Source: Cylindrotheca closterium
Lineage: Eukaryota; Bacillariophyta; Bacillariophyceae; Bacillariales; Bacillariaceae
Length of the DNA: 64,000 nt
Direction: 5' to 3'
NCBI GenBank assembly: GCA_933822405.4
Contig: CAKOGP040001758.1
Span: 805,134-869,133, forward strand
The notes beneath the pieces were generated by a model. The model was not told the origin of the DNA and did not search any database. It worked only from the letters and a program-made list of their open reading frames with translations. The translations under genes and the position numbers were made by a program. Positions 43,765 to 53,650 of the stretch are shown here, in pieces (the stretch's first letter is position 1; each line of letters starts with the position of its first letter).

Positions 43765-45669
43765 ATGAGATTCCTCCTAGTATCAGCGCTCTTGACTGTG
43801 GTATCAATCGAAGCCTTCTACCCTGATGGGATTGATGGACCTGACCCTCCAAACAACAGGGATGGAGACAGCAAATACGATATTCCCCATATCTTCTTCG
43901 AGCCGAATACAGATGTTTCGATGATTGACATTGACATTGGATCCAGTGTACCCTCTGATGCTCCTTCCCTCGTACCATCTGCAAGTATTACTGATGCTCC
44001 TTCACTGGTTCCATCTGCAATTGCGGTGTCCGTCCTATTTTCTGAGGTGCCTTCAGATTTGCCATCCCTTGTGCCTTCGGCTTTGGCATCTGATGCTCCC
44101 TCGAATGTTCCCACAGTCTTGGTCGTCCCCACATCTAGCCCAACAGCTGAACCAACAGCAGTACCTACCGATACACCATCGGTTAAAGTCACCGAAAGAA
44201 TCGATGCTGCTCCTTTGATCACCGAAACTCCTACCGTGAGCCCAACATCACTTCCAACCAATGGACCTACCCTTGATCCAACCAGTGGACCTACCCTTGA
44301 TCCAACCAGCGGACCTACCCCTGATCCAACTGGAACGCCATCTATGATCCCAACTGGGAGCCCAACTGTGACCCCGACTGCACCTCCCACTCTTGATCCA
44401 ACTGGGGGTCCAACAGGAGTTCCATCTGTATCCCCCACCATGTCCGAAAGATTCGCCAATGAGATTTCAGATACCATTCTTCCTTCGCTTTTGTCCGCCA
44501 CCCGGTCTTCTAAGCACAGATTCCAATGGGGAGGCACCGCCGAAGGATGCACGCATGAACATCCACCAGTCTTTATCAGTTGTGGGGCTGGTGGTTTTCT
44601 AAATCAAGTCGTTGGAAGCGACGCTGTTTGCGAAAATCTCTCGAACGATCGAGCTCGATGCGACTCCACTCTTGCGGCATCTGATGAGGATGGTGCCTAT
44701 GTGGACTTCCAATGTTCGGGTGTAACAAAGAGTCACCTCACTGCAACTGCTGAAATTTTCCCCAGCACTGCAGAAAGTTGTGACATGAAGGTTAGTGATT
44801 CGACCAATGCGGAAGGACAAGTCGTTACCACTAGGGGTGGAAACGCTGCCGTTTTTGGCGTTCTCGGCCGAGTTTGCAAACAGAACAATGGTGAAACTCG
44901 TCTTGAAAATGTCTACGATTGCAACACAGGAACACGTGGGGTGCAAGGAGACGTCAGTTATTGTGCTTCTGGCAGTATGTGTGCAGTCAATCAAGCTTGT
45001 ACCAAGAGGGGTTGCAACGGAGCTACAAGTTGTCCAGTCGAAGTTGGTGTAGTGTCGATGTCCAATTCCGATGACCGAGAAGCTTGTTCTTTCCCTGAGA
45101 ATGGCTTCAACTTGGTGAGCGCTACCTTCCAGGAGACTAAGTTCGCAACTTTTCACGAGGTTGATTGGACATTCAGCGGACAAGACCTTGGCTGCAGGAC
45201 TTTTACTCCTGACTTGACACTTTCTTGCAAGAGCGGAGGAGAAGTGCAGCTTGGAGATACGTATCCATACTGCCTTGAGGCTGGATCAACCATTACATGC
45301 ACAAATCCTTTTGGATCCCATGACAATGTTCGCGAGACATTGACCGTCAAGGTGACTTGTCTTGGAGATTCTTATGATCAGTTGGAACTGGAGGCTAATC
45401 TTCCCGAGCTCAATGATGAGGGTTCACTCTGTACGGATGGCGCGTTGGCCATTCAGGGGGTAAGCATCAAGAAGAGCTGCTCAGATGATCAATTTGTGTC
45501 GTCGCCTTCGTTTTGTGTCGACTTTGAAGCCATCTTCGACGATGAAAATCTGTGCTATTCGAAATTTGAATGTTTCCAAGACACTTGTGAAGGGACGGAG
45601 GTTATCATCCCGTCCGTGTCTGCCCTTTCATTTAGTCCCGAAACCAGATACTGTGTTCGTGCTGCGTAA
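43765..45669 (+). CDS. secreted Pro/Thr/Ser-repeat, Cys-rich protein
   Basis: A 634-aa product starting with a clear signal peptide (FLLVSALLTVVSIEA|FYPD). Residues about 55-230 are low-complexity repeats of the type SDAPSLVPSA and GPTLDPTS, a Pro/Thr/Ser stalk of the kind seen in many diatom cell-surface and frustule-associated proteins and probably heavily O-glycosylated. The remaining 400 residues hold many Cys (over 25) with spacing suggesting two or three disulfide-linked modules, including SCGAGGFLNQ, CTKRGCNGATSC and LTLSCKSGGE. No membrane anchor follows. I do not recognise the globular modules. Inferred location: cell wall, girdle band or secreted mucilage. An internal 24-bp tandem repeat lies in the stalk. 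Confidence 0.88.
   Translation: MRFLLVSALLTVVSIEAFYPDGIDGPDPPNNRDGDSKYDIPHIFFEPNTDVSMIDIDIGSSVPSDAPSLVPSASITDAPSLVPSAIAVSVLFSEVPSDLPSLVPSALASDAPSNVPTVLVVPTSSPTAEPTAVPTDTPSVKVTERIDAAPLITETPTVSPTSLPTNGPTLDPTSGPTLDPTSGPTPDPTGTPSMIPTGSPTVTPTAPPTLDPTGGPTGVPSVSPTMSERFANEISDTILPSLLSATRSSKHRFQWGGTAEGCTHEHPPVFISCGAGGFLNQVVGSDAVCENLSNDRARCDSTLAASDEDGAYVDFQCSGVTKSHLTATAEIFPSTAESCDMKVSDSTNAEGQVVTTRGGNAAVFGVLGRVCKQNNGETRLENVYDCNTGTRGVQGDVSYCASGSMCAVNQACTKRGCNGATSCPVEVGVVSMSNSDDREACSFPENGFNLVSATFQETKFATFHEVDWTFSGQDLGCRTFTPDLTLSCKSGGEVQLGDTYPYCLEAGSTITCTNPFGSHDNVRETLTVKVTCLGDSYDQLELEANLPELNDEGSLCTDGALAIQGVSIKKSCSDDQFVSSPSFCVDFEAIFDDENLCYSKFECFQDTCEGTEVIIPSVSALSFSPETRYCVRAA
44263..44334 (+). repeat. 24-bp tandem repeat in coding stalk (three copies)
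   Basis: Copies at 44263-44286, 44287-44310 and 44311-44334 encode GPTLDPTS, GPTLDPTS and GPTPDPTG. The first two differ at a single base and the third at several, fitting recent slippage within the Pro/Thr stalk. Confidence 0.9.
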
Positions 45670-45899
45670 ACAAGCTGTTGAATGCGCACGAAATATAATT
45701 AAATGCTACAGTACTTGCTGGCATTATCAATAGTAATCATTGTGTACTCGTACTGTAAAAGAATAAGATCAACTTACTGTATTTCTCCATTTCAAGCAAA
45801 GTGAAAAGTCACGGACAGTGGTCTTTAGATGACCATCCGCCGTCCGTCAGTTAACGTGACAACAAGATCACACAAGAGATGCTACAGCACTCTTAGAGG

Positions 45900-47409
45900 A
45901 TGTTTAAAAAGCCACGGAACAACGATAACACTGCAGAAGATGCAGAGCAGGAAGCAGCTGAACGCAACTTAATTCGAAAATGTATTGACTTTCATACGCC
46001 TGCCGTAGTGGATATGAACAATCGCTTGTACTTCAATGCATCCAGGTCTCATCATGTCCGGAATGCGCCTTATTTGCAACCACATTCTGCTTATTTGCGG
46101 TTAATGGGATTGCCTATTTCATCAGTATCTGCACCAGATCCATCAACTGTATTCTGTACCCATTTGGCTCATGTCACCCGAGCCAAGAACTCGACCCCAG
46201 TCATGTCGCTCAGTTGGACACCAGGTGGTCGGCGGTTACTGACAGGAAATCAAGAGGGAGAATTCACTTTATGGGATGGAATCACATTTGGATTTGAACT
46301 GATTATGAGTGCTCATGACAATTCCTTCCGCAGTATGGCTTGGTCACACAATAAGAACTACCTACTGACTTGCGATGCTGGAGGCAACATCAAATATTGG
46401 TCTCCCTCGATTGCTCCAGTGAAATCGATTGATTCCCACAATGGGCAAGCGATTCACGCTCTCAGTTTCTCACCGAGTGACACCAAGTTCGTATCTTGTG
46501 GAGACGATGCTACGGTTCGTGTATGGGATTGGGCGACGCATTCCGAAGAACGAGTCTTGGAGGGACATGGGTGGGATGTAAAATGTGCTCAATGGCACCC
46601 CCGATCGTCAGTAATTTGCAGTGGAAGTAAGGATAATTTGGTCAAGCTGTGGGACCCTCGGCAAGGATCGTGTCTGGCAACACTTTATGGGCACAAGAAT
46701 ACCGTCACAAAGGTTCAATGGAACAACAATGGTAATTGGCTGATCACAGCATCCAGAGACCAGTTGATCAAGCTTTATGATATCCGAACCATGAGGGAGC
46801 TTGTAAGTCTAAAGGGACACAACAAGGAAGTCACGAGTCTCGCCTTCCACCCATTGTATGAGTCTGTTCTGGCCTCGGGTGGTATGGACGGAACTCTGCT
46901 CTTTTGGAATCTGGGACCCAAAGGATCCGAAGAGCCCTCAGCAAGAATACCCTATGCTCACGGTAAGTCAACGTTTTGTCTATTTTCAGCATTGGACTGG
47001 AAAAATTACTCACCACCCTGCGTATTTTTATATTTTAGACATGGCCATTTGGGATATGCAGTGGCATCCTGCGGGACATATGCTAGCCACTGGATCCAAT
47101 GATCGGCAAACAAAATTCTGGGCTAGAAATCGACTGGGAAGTTCAAGTGGTCTACAAGAGGCCGCTGAAGATAAAGAAGATGAGATCTTGACGGCCGAAA
47201 TCGAGCTAGGCAACCATGTGGGTATTGTAATTGGTCGAAGGGGAGCAACAATCATTGCAATGCAACGGGCGACGGGTACCAAGATGCATGTTGATCAGGT
47301 GCGACGTGTGCTGTTGATTCAAGGGACAGAAAAGCAAATAGAAACGGTCAAGAAACGTGTTGGTGCACTGCTAGAACGCGTCTCGAACGATAGTGACAAT
47401 ATGATGTAA
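45900..47409 (+). CDS. PFS2: polyadenylation factor Pfs2/WDR33 homologue with C-terminal KH domain
   Basis: Pfs2/WDR33/FY is the WD40 subunit of the cleavage and polyadenylation factor; human WDR33 helps read AAUAAA. Exon 1 is 45900-46962 and exon 2 is 47039-47409. The 76-bp intron (GTAAGT...TTAG) joins Tyr-Ala-His to Asp-Met-Ala-Ile-Trp-Asp, giving 477 aa. The N-terminal basic segment with [11 protein letters not shown] and seven WD repeats ([53 protein letters not shown]) match the family closely. After the last WD repeat a type-I KH domain begins: [20 protein letters not shown], with the GxxG loop at about 419-422, then a Lys/Gln helix. Animal, yeast and plant orthologues end in collagen-like, short or Pro-rich tails, so the KH fusion is unusual. 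The gene overlaps nothing. Confidence 0.94.
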
Positions 47410-47523
47410 ATTGGATAGCAAAAAGCTGGATACATGCGGACTATTAGTGAGAGAGAAAATTGAAGAGGTTACGTTCCTAGATATAAGACTAATCCCATCT
47501 ACACCGAAAAACAAATTTCTGGA

Positions 47524-49089
47524 TCATAACCCAGGGGGTTTTGCTGCTCGTGCACACTTGGTGGAACAGAATTTGAGCCCAAACTTCTCAAATCCTGCAT
47601 CTAGCATTCCTTCCCCACAGGCAGCACAGCGACTGGCACTGGCAACCTTTCTGGCAATCAATGCATCGTCCTTTTGTTTCGCTTCAATGGCAGCTCTTGC
47701 TGCGGCTTTCTGCGCTTGCTTTCGAGCCTTTGCTCGTTTGCGTTTTGCAGCGGCCGTTGCTTTCTTGTTGTTTGTTGCTTCCTCATCGGTACTGCTCTGA
47801 TCTTGCAAAGGGCTAATTGACCGTTCCAAGACATTATCTCCTGTAACCTCACTTCCGTCTTTAGACTCAGAAGAGCAGTCTTTCTGAGCTTGGCCTTTCG
47901 CACTTTTGCTTCTTGCCACTTGCCCTTCGGCGGTTTGTTTCAATTTTTCCCACTGCTCTTCTCTCCAAGCATCAATTTCTTGCCTTGCTCGCACCATATC
48001 TTCCTTTTCCCTATTTTCTTGTTCCCATTGAAAATGACCTTGCTCCCACTCTTTCATCTGCTGTTGTTTTCGTTCTTGCTGCTGTTGTAACGTCATCGCT
48101 CGAAGTCTCTGTTGGGCCAGAGCGATTGCTTCAGCGTGCCTTAGACGCCGCTGTTCTTCTTGCAGGGCCACGGATCGTGCAGTTCGAACTATGGATTCGT
48201 CGTAATTGTGGACAGCAGTACCTTCAACATGGCTATCTGTAAGTCGAGGAAACTGTCCCTGTACAAACTCATATGCATCTCGTTGCGCGGCTGTAACTAT
48301 CTCTTCTTCATCATCAACAATGGTATATCCATGGTCACTCTGACCTGGCGCTGCTTCTATGGTACGAGACAGATCAAGACCCCACTCTGCGAGACGGGGA
48401 TCTTCATTGCCTGAAGAAGCTCTTCCGAATATCCGATTGTTAGCAGCCTGCCGCTCTTGATGCCGACGATGCTGGTGTGGACGGCTGTAGTCGAAGAGTC
48501 CTGCTAAAGCTGCGGTGGCTGTCCGTCGTAAGACTTGAGCCCGTGCTTCTTCCTGCCCTTGTGGAGTCGAACTGGACGGAGTTGTCCCAACTTGAATGGA
48601 TTGTTGCAATAAAAAGGCTTCTGCAACGGACACAGCTCTCGAATCTTGTTCTATTGAGGAGGACATGTGTTGTTGACGGTGTACGTTCAAGTATTCGTCC
48701 AAACGTCGACAGTCTACAATGGTCAACTCTTGCCTTGTAAGTGGATTCTCGAAGATACCACGAGCAACCAAATAAGAAGCCAATGCGAATCCATCAAAGT
48801 AGTAATGCCTGTCGGTGGATATATTTGATGGAACATGACTATAGATTCCATGGTGCTCATTACTATCAGACAAGCAAAATGGAGGATAAGGCGACGTCGC
48901 AAATGGTTCCAAGGTAATTGGACATTCCTCGTCTTTCAACGATGATTGCCACCACGGATCCTGCTTTGCTTCTGATACATGCTGTGGTAGTCTCTTTTTC
49001 GAGATATTTCCCGCTTGGTGGCTTTCATTGATTTTATTCCTGTTGTTCTTCTTGCTGCTCCGCTTGTTCTTTTGCTGTTGATTGGCCAT
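47524..49089 (-). CDS. hypothetical protein with U-box/RING-like and C-terminal treble-clef zinc finger
   Basis: A 521-aa product from the ATG at 49089 (an in-frame ATG at 49194 would add 35 residues). Residues about 50-130 contain CPITLEPF, then HYYFDGFALASYLVARG and NPLTRQEL. This fits a U-box or degenerate RING, in which Cys-Pro-Ile-Thr opens the fold and a Pro-Leu-Thr closes it. A Gln/Glu/Arg-rich helical middle with coiled-coil character follows, then an Ala/Lys-rich basic stretch. The final 35 residues have CAACGEGM...GLKFCSTKC, a four-Cys treble clef like the Vms1-associating zinc finger. This combination suggests a ubiquitin or ribosome-quality-control role, but that is inference. N-terminus is Lys/Asn-rich. 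Confidence 0.75.
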   Translation of the reverse strand: MANQQQKNKRSSKKNNRNKINESHQAGNISKKRLPQHVSEAKQDPWWQSSLKDEECPITLEPFATSPYPPFCLSDSNEHHGIYSHVPSNISTDRHYYFDGFALASYLVARGIFENPLTRQELTIVDCRRLDEYLNVHRQQHMSSSIEQDSRAVSVAEAFLLQQSIQVGTTPSSSTPQGQEEARAQVLRRTATAALAGLFDYSRPHQHRRHQERQAANNRIFGRASSGNEDPRLAEWGLDLSRTIEAAPGQSDHGYTIVDDEEEIVTAAQRDAYEFVQGQFPRLTDSHVEGTAVHNYDESIVRTARSVALQEEQRRLRHAEAIALAQQRLRAMTLQQQQERKQQQMKEWEQGHFQWEQENREKEDMVRARQEIDAWREEQWEKLKQTAEGQVARSKSAKGQAQKDCSSESKDGSEVTGDNVLERSISPLQDQSSTDEEATNNKKATAAAKRKRAKARKQAQKAAARAAIEAKQKDDALIARKVASASRCAACGEGMLDAGFEKFGLKFCSTKCARAAKPPGL

Positions 49090-49334
49090 ACCGCCTTGAA
49101 GGATGCTGCTTCGATCACAAAAATGTTTTGGTTGCCGTTTCGGACATCGGACAATTTTGACCGTGAAACTCTTCCATCCTCGTGTCCGATTCATGTCCGA
49201 CAGATATCACGGACGTTCCACTTGGAGGGGAGTACGTCATACGCTGATTGGAAACTGATAAGACGATGCGAAGCTGCAATCTTCGGTTCAACTTCACATT
49301 ATATCACGAACCATATCATCAACAATAGTAGACC

Positions 49335-50306
49335 ATGATCAGTTTCCGTCGTGCATTCCTTGCTACCAGTCTCGTCTCCCAAGTGGCTGCTTTCGCAACT
49401 CCCACTTTCACCAGGGCCGTTTCGTCGTCAGCAATTTCAATGGCCGATTTTGATGAAACCCGAGGAGGAACTTACTCCATTGCTGATCAAGTCGCTCGCT
49501 TCGATAAGGCCAAGGCAGATAACAACGAACGCTTCTTGGACATCACCACAGTCTATGATGGAGGTGACTTGTCTGGGAAGAGAGTTCTCGTCACTGGTGG
49601 AAACAGAGGATTGGGATTTGAGATCACCAAGGAACTTGTCTCTCTTGGGGCTACCGCTCTTGTCTTGTGCCGTTCTTCGTCTAAGGAACTCAGTCGACTT
49701 ATTGGAAAGTACAACGTCTACGATGGCGTTGATGTCACTGATACTGAAGCCGTCAACAAGGCCATGAAGAAAGTCAAAAGTGATGGAGGTGATATTGATA
49801 TGATCATTAACAATGCCGGATACTTCTACGAACCATGCGAAAAGATCTTGGACGATAGTCTCAACTTTGAAGAAGAGCTGAAGCAAATCAATATCTGCGG
49901 ATTGGGACCTCTGCGTGTCAATGCCGCCGCTGTCAACTCTGGTGCCTTGGCCGAAAGTGCCAAGCTTGTTATTATCACCAGTCAGGCTGGATCCTGCGAA
50001 TGGAGAAGTACCCAAAACAAGGACGAGGGTGGCGACTACGGACACCACATGTCTCGCGCAGCCTGTAACATGGCCGGTGTTTTGCAAGCCGAAGAACTTC
50101 GTAGCAAGGGATATTCCGTCATCCTTTTGCACCCTGGTTTCAACCGTACTGATATGACTGCCAAATACAAGGAAATCTGGGACAAAGAAGGAGCTGTCGA
50201 ACCTGCAACGGGAGCTAAGCGTGTCTTGTACGAAGCCATCAAGAGCAATATGGAGACCACTGGCCAATTCATCAACTGTGAAGATGGCAAGAAAATCCCA
50301 TGGTAA
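49335..50306 (+). CDS. short-chain dehydrogenase/reductase-like protein, plastid-type copy
   Basis: A 323-aa protein with a signal peptide ending SQVAA|FATP (Phe at +1, classic diatom plastid signature) and a Ser/Thr transit stretch. The SDR fold is clear: TGGNRGLG (NADP-binding loop), [20 protein letters not shown] (Ser position) and [10 protein letters not shown]. The catalytic Tyr-x3-Lys is not present. In the aligned block YGHHMSRAA the Tyr position is His237 and the Lys position is Arg241, with a Tyr two residues earlier. Closest in layout to C-factor-like SDRs. The enzyme may use altered chemistry or be a binding or sensor protein. Tandem with a paralogue lacking the presequence. Confidence 0.9.
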   Translation: MISFRRAFLATSLVSQVAAFATPTFTRAVSSSAISMADFDETRGGTYSIADQVARFDKAKADNNERFLDITTVYDGGDLSGKRVLVTGGNRGLGFEITKELVSLGATALVLCRSSSKELSRLIGKYNVYDGVDVTDTEAVNKAMKKVKSDGGDIDMIINNAGYFYEPCEKILDDSLNFEEELKQINICGLGPLRVNAAAVNSGALAESAKLVIITSQAGSCEWRSTQNKDEGGDYGHHMSRAACNMAGVLQAEELRSKGYSVILLHPGFNRTDMTAKYKEIWDKEGAVEPATGAKRVLYEAIKSNMETTGQFINCEDGKKIPW

Positions 50307-50702
50307 AGACATAATACAGCTAGAAAAAAATGATTAATAATCCAGTCTCTGATACTTCAATTTATTAGGTATTAATAGTAACACTGCGTCGTCTAATGGG
50401 TTGTGAAGCGGCAAAGTACTTCATGTCGATCGCTGGACTTTCATTCTACCTGGTACAAGCAACTTCGCCTAAGCTCTTGCACGACACTTTGTTGCTACCT
50501 AAAGCGACGTTGAAGCTCTTTCTGATCTCGGAAACTTACGACTAAATTTGAGTCTTGCCACATCACCGGCGGATGGAGCTTACAGCTTACACATCATCAA
50601 GTTTCGAAAACAAACATCACGCAAGGTTGACATAAATTGCAACAAGCAACTTGTAACACAAGCCAAGCATTCAAACAACAGAAACATAAATCAATAACTA
50701 AC
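50307..50702. promoter_or_regulatory. intergenic region between SDR paralogues
   Basis: 396 bp between two plus-strand genes. It must hold the terminator of the first and promoter of the second. I see no distinctive element. An open frame in phase with the second gene extends upstream to 50637 without ATG. Confidence 0.4.
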
Positions 50703-51551
50703 ATGTCCAACAACGTCGAATACTCAATACCAGATCAAGTCGCCAGATTTTCAAAAGCGAAGGCCGATGGCAATCAAAGATACTTGGACATTACCACTGT
50801 CTACGATGGATCTTCCTTGAAGGACAAGAATGTCGTAGTAACAGGAGGAAATCGAGGCCTTGGATGGGAAATTGTACAAGAATTGGTTCGGCAGGAGGCC
50901 AAGGTTGTGGTACTGTGTCGTAGTACTAACGACGAACTCGAAGCATTGATAGGAAAATCTTATGTTATTTCCGGTGTTGACGTGACGGATACTAAGGCCG
51001 TCCAAGATGCCTGTAGTGAACGCATGCCTAATATCAAGTTCGATATTGTAATCAATAATGCCGGGTACTTCTACGAACCATGCGAAAAGATCTTGGACAA
51101 CAGTCTCAACTTTGCAGAACAGCTGAAGCAGATCAATATCTGTGGATTGGGACCTCTGCGAGTGAACAGTGCTATGGTTCAAAACGACAAACTTAATGAC
51201 AATGCCAAGCTTGTCATTATCACCAGTCAAGCTGGATCCTGCGAATGGAGAAGTACCCAAAACAAAGACGCGGGTGGCGACTACGGACACCACATGTCCC
51301 GGGCTGCCTGTAACATGGCCGGAGTTTTGCAGGCCGAAGAACTTCGTAGCAAGGGATACTCTGTCATCCTTTTGCACCCTGGTTTCAACCGTACTGAGAT
51401 GACTGCTAAGTACAAGGAAAGCTGGGACAAAGAAGGAGCTGTCGAACCTGCAATGGGAGCCAAGCGTGTCTTGTTCGAAGCTATGAAAAGCAACATCGAG
51501 ACGACTGGCCATTATGTCAACTGCGAAGACGGTAAGCAGATCCCTTGGTAA
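50703..51551 (+). CDS. short-chain dehydrogenase/reductase-like protein, non-targeted copy
   Basis: A 282-aa paralogue of the upstream gene, starting directly at the mature part (MSNNVEYSIPDQVARF), so probably cytosolic. It has the same SDR motifs: [28 protein letters not shown] and [10 protein letters not shown]. The active site is altered identically (Tyr position His196, Lys position Arg200, in YGHHMSRAA). The last 160 codons are very similar to the plastid copy at nucleotide level, while the middle Rossmann part differs strongly, so the pair looks like a gene-conversion mosaic. A start at 50703 fits loss of the presequence. About 300 bp without a recognisable element follow before the glycosyltransferase gene. 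Confidence 0.92.
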   Translation: MSNNVEYSIPDQVARFSKAKADGNQRYLDITTVYDGSSLKDKNVVVTGGNRGLGWEIVQELVRQEAKVVVLCRSTNDELEALIGKSYVISGVDVTDTKAVQDACSERMPNIKFDIVINNAGYFYEPCEKILDNSLNFAEQLKQINICGLGPLRVNSAMVQNDKLNDNAKLVIITSQAGSCEWRSTQNKDAGGDYGHHMSRAACNMAGVLQAEELRSKGYSVILLHPGFNRTEMTAKYKESWDKEGAVEPAMGAKRVLFEAMKSNIETTGHYVNCEDGKQIPW

Positions 51552-51852
51552 ATAGAGAATGGACATGAGGGTTCTCGTAAATGCCAATCCTAGAAAAAAA
51601 GAAGAAAATATAAGTTATTCTCGTAATACTTTTGGCAGTATCAATAAATACAACTTTTTCAAGGGCCTTCAAGAGAATTTTGTGTGGTTTGATGATTCCA
51701 AACTTGAACCCTATTCGTGTTCTTATTTTAGAATACTGTAGGATTGGGGAAGGGATAGGATTTTAGAAATCAGATGACTGCGTCTGTCCGCGGATGGACA
51801 TTAACCTTCACATCATAAAAACTGCACATAGCAAATATCATCATGCTGGGAC

Positions 51853-53454
51853 ATGTTGCTGAGGAAACAATGTCGTCCCCAACAACTTAGCTTGATATGC
51901 CTGAAGCACTGGCGACGGCGACGTATTTACCTTTTGGCTTTCGTCCTCCTGGCTTTGGCAGCGAAGTTTCAGAGACTCTTTGCGACACCCAGATGGATGC
52001 GAAAACCACGTAGGAAGTATGATCACAAATTGAAATTCAAGACAACAAAAGGCGATCGAAGAGACAAGAAAAGTCGGGTTTTGTATATTCCTACATCACT
52101 ATCTGAATATGACAACGGAAGGCGAAATACACTTGAAGGGTTTGACAGATTTCAGGAAACCTTGGTTCCTGTGGTATCTGAGAGTGTCAACTCGATGCTT
52201 CACGCTGGGTTCAAAGTTGACGTTTACCTGATTGCCCATTACAATGTGACACGATCCCATCTACTTCGTCAAGCACTACCGGATAGTGTGGGTCTACAAC
52301 TCTGGGAAGATGCCTCTCCACTTGGATATCGACTGGAAGAAAAGCAAGAAAGATCCAAAATGGGAAAGCTACTGGCCATCGGTGACATTACCAGGGCTTT
52401 GGCACGACAACATCGATTCGTCATCAAGGATAAGCTCCCTTACTACGACATGTTTGTCTCCTTTGAAGATGACATGCTCATCAAGGCGGATGCTATCATT
52501 CACTGGATGAACATGACAGATGAACTGTACCGGTTACGGGATCTGGCACCTGACATAAAAAAGGACAACAACTACAATCAAGAGTGGGACGAATTCTATG
52601 GGATATTGAGCAAACGACAATTGAGCCAACTGATTCCTGGGTTTATTCGCGTAGAATCGCTATTGGACCCATCTCTACTGCGACGCAAGAACTGGTTGCC
52701 AGAAGGATTGATCCCTGTCTCTTCCGATCGTCCCGACTTGGACCCCGAGCCGTGTTGCTGGCTTAATGCCTCCCAGTTGGCTAGTCCTAGTCGCCCCATG
52801 TACCCTGACTCGGACGAACTTTATATTTGGGAAACCAACGTTCGTGCCTTGGGAATACGCAAGATGCCATTAGCGTCCATCTTTGATTGGGTTGTATTGC
52901 AAAGAGGACGTCGCACCTTGATTCCCGACAAGGCGCAACAGCAGTGGGTTCAAATTGATGTGGAGATTGGAGACTACTGGGCGGGTCGGAATGGAAATTT
53001 TGAGGTAGGATATGGTCGACCAGATACCAAGCAGTTTGTGTATTTGAACAATCAGGGTGGTTGGATGGCCACCCGCCAGCAACTCTGGGAATGGCACACG
53101 GACTTTTGCCAAGGTGGCTTTTTGCCTCCCTTTGAATCACCTCATTATAATTTGGATGGATTGGATATGCGCAATGTCGAATACTGGAGTGGAGGCTTGA
53201 ATATTTTCACCCTTGAACATGGATGCAACCTGCAGCGGATCATTAGTTTGGATCCCGATCGTTTTGCCGCCCAGTTGCTGTATCACACTTCCAACAACAA
53301 GCAACGGCACTTGACAGGAGCCAAGCAAATCAAATTTACAAATGTCAATGACTTTTTGGGGCAACTACACACTGTTCGCAATAATGCCAAAGCCGAAATG
53401 GCTCGTCGGTTGGAAGCTTTGCGAAAAAAACAAGACGAGCGGCTACAGACCTAG
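51853..53454 (+). CDS. putative Golgi type-II glycosyltransferase, copy 1
   Basis: A single 533-aa frame. The N-terminus is basic and followed by one hydrophobic helix (IYLLAFVLLALAAKF, about 25-40), the layout of a type II Golgi protein. The lumenal part starts with VLYIPTSLSEYDNG and contains MFVSFEDDMLIKAD, an acidic EDD motif typical of the metal/nucleotide-sugar site in GT-A folds. Further conserved blocks are IPGFIRVESLL, NNQGGWMATRQQLWEWH and LDGLDMRNVEYWSGGLN, all shared with the gene at 60460. I do not recognise the CAZy family, so the enzyme class is inferred. The charged C-terminal tail is helical. Intronless, unlike its paralogue. A role in diatom glycan, mucilage or cell-wall assembly is plausible. 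Confidence 0.75.
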   Translation: MLLRKQCRPQQLSLICLKHWRRRRIYLLAFVLLALAAKFQRLFATPRWMRKPRRKYDHKLKFKTTKGDRRDKKSRVLYIPTSLSEYDNGRRNTLEGFDRFQETLVPVVSESVNSMLHAGFKVDVYLIAHYNVTRSHLLRQALPDSVGLQLWEDASPLGYRLEEKQERSKMGKLLAIGDITRALARQHRFVIKDKLPYYDMFVSFEDDMLIKADAIIHWMNMTDELYRLRDLAPDIKKDNNYNQEWDEFYGILSKRQLSQLIPGFIRVESLLDPSLLRRKNWLPEGLIPVSSDRPDLDPEPCCWLNASQLASPSRPMYPDSDELYIWETNVRALGIRKMPLASIFDWVVLQRGRRTLIPDKAQQQWVQIDVEIGDYWAGRNGNFEVGYGRPDTKQFVYLNNQGGWMATRQQLWEWHTDFCQGGFLPPFESPHYNLDGLDMRNVEYWSGGLNIFTLEHGCNLQRIISLDPDRFAAQLLYHTSNNKQRHLTGAKQIKFTNVNDFLGQLHTVRNNAKAEMARRLEALRKKQDERLQT

Positions 53455-53543
53455 TACCTGCTGCTCGAATAATCAGAAAGGCATGAAGTGCATATGGAAA
53501 TGATTGGTGAAACAATACAAATTCTATAGTACACATTGGGATT

Positions 53544-53565
53544 TATGTATGTATGTATGTATGTA
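53544..53565. repeat. TATG microsatellite
   Basis: Five to six consecutive TATG units between two convergent genes. Simple slippage-prone repeat. Confidence 0.85.
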
Positions 53566-53650
53566 TATACAGGATCACGCACTTTTGTGTGATTCGAGAA
53601 TGCGATATAGTATCCCCCGAAATGTTGGCGTCGCGTTCGGAGTACGACTA

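Noticed and set aside
43818..44552. Gly/Val-rich minus-strand frame opposite the Pro/Thr stalk
   Set aside because: Complement of Pro/Thr/Ser repeats; no start context or domain.
49437..51587. Long minus-strand frames opposite both SDR genes
   Set aside because: Same-phase shadows conserved only because the SDR genes are paralogous.
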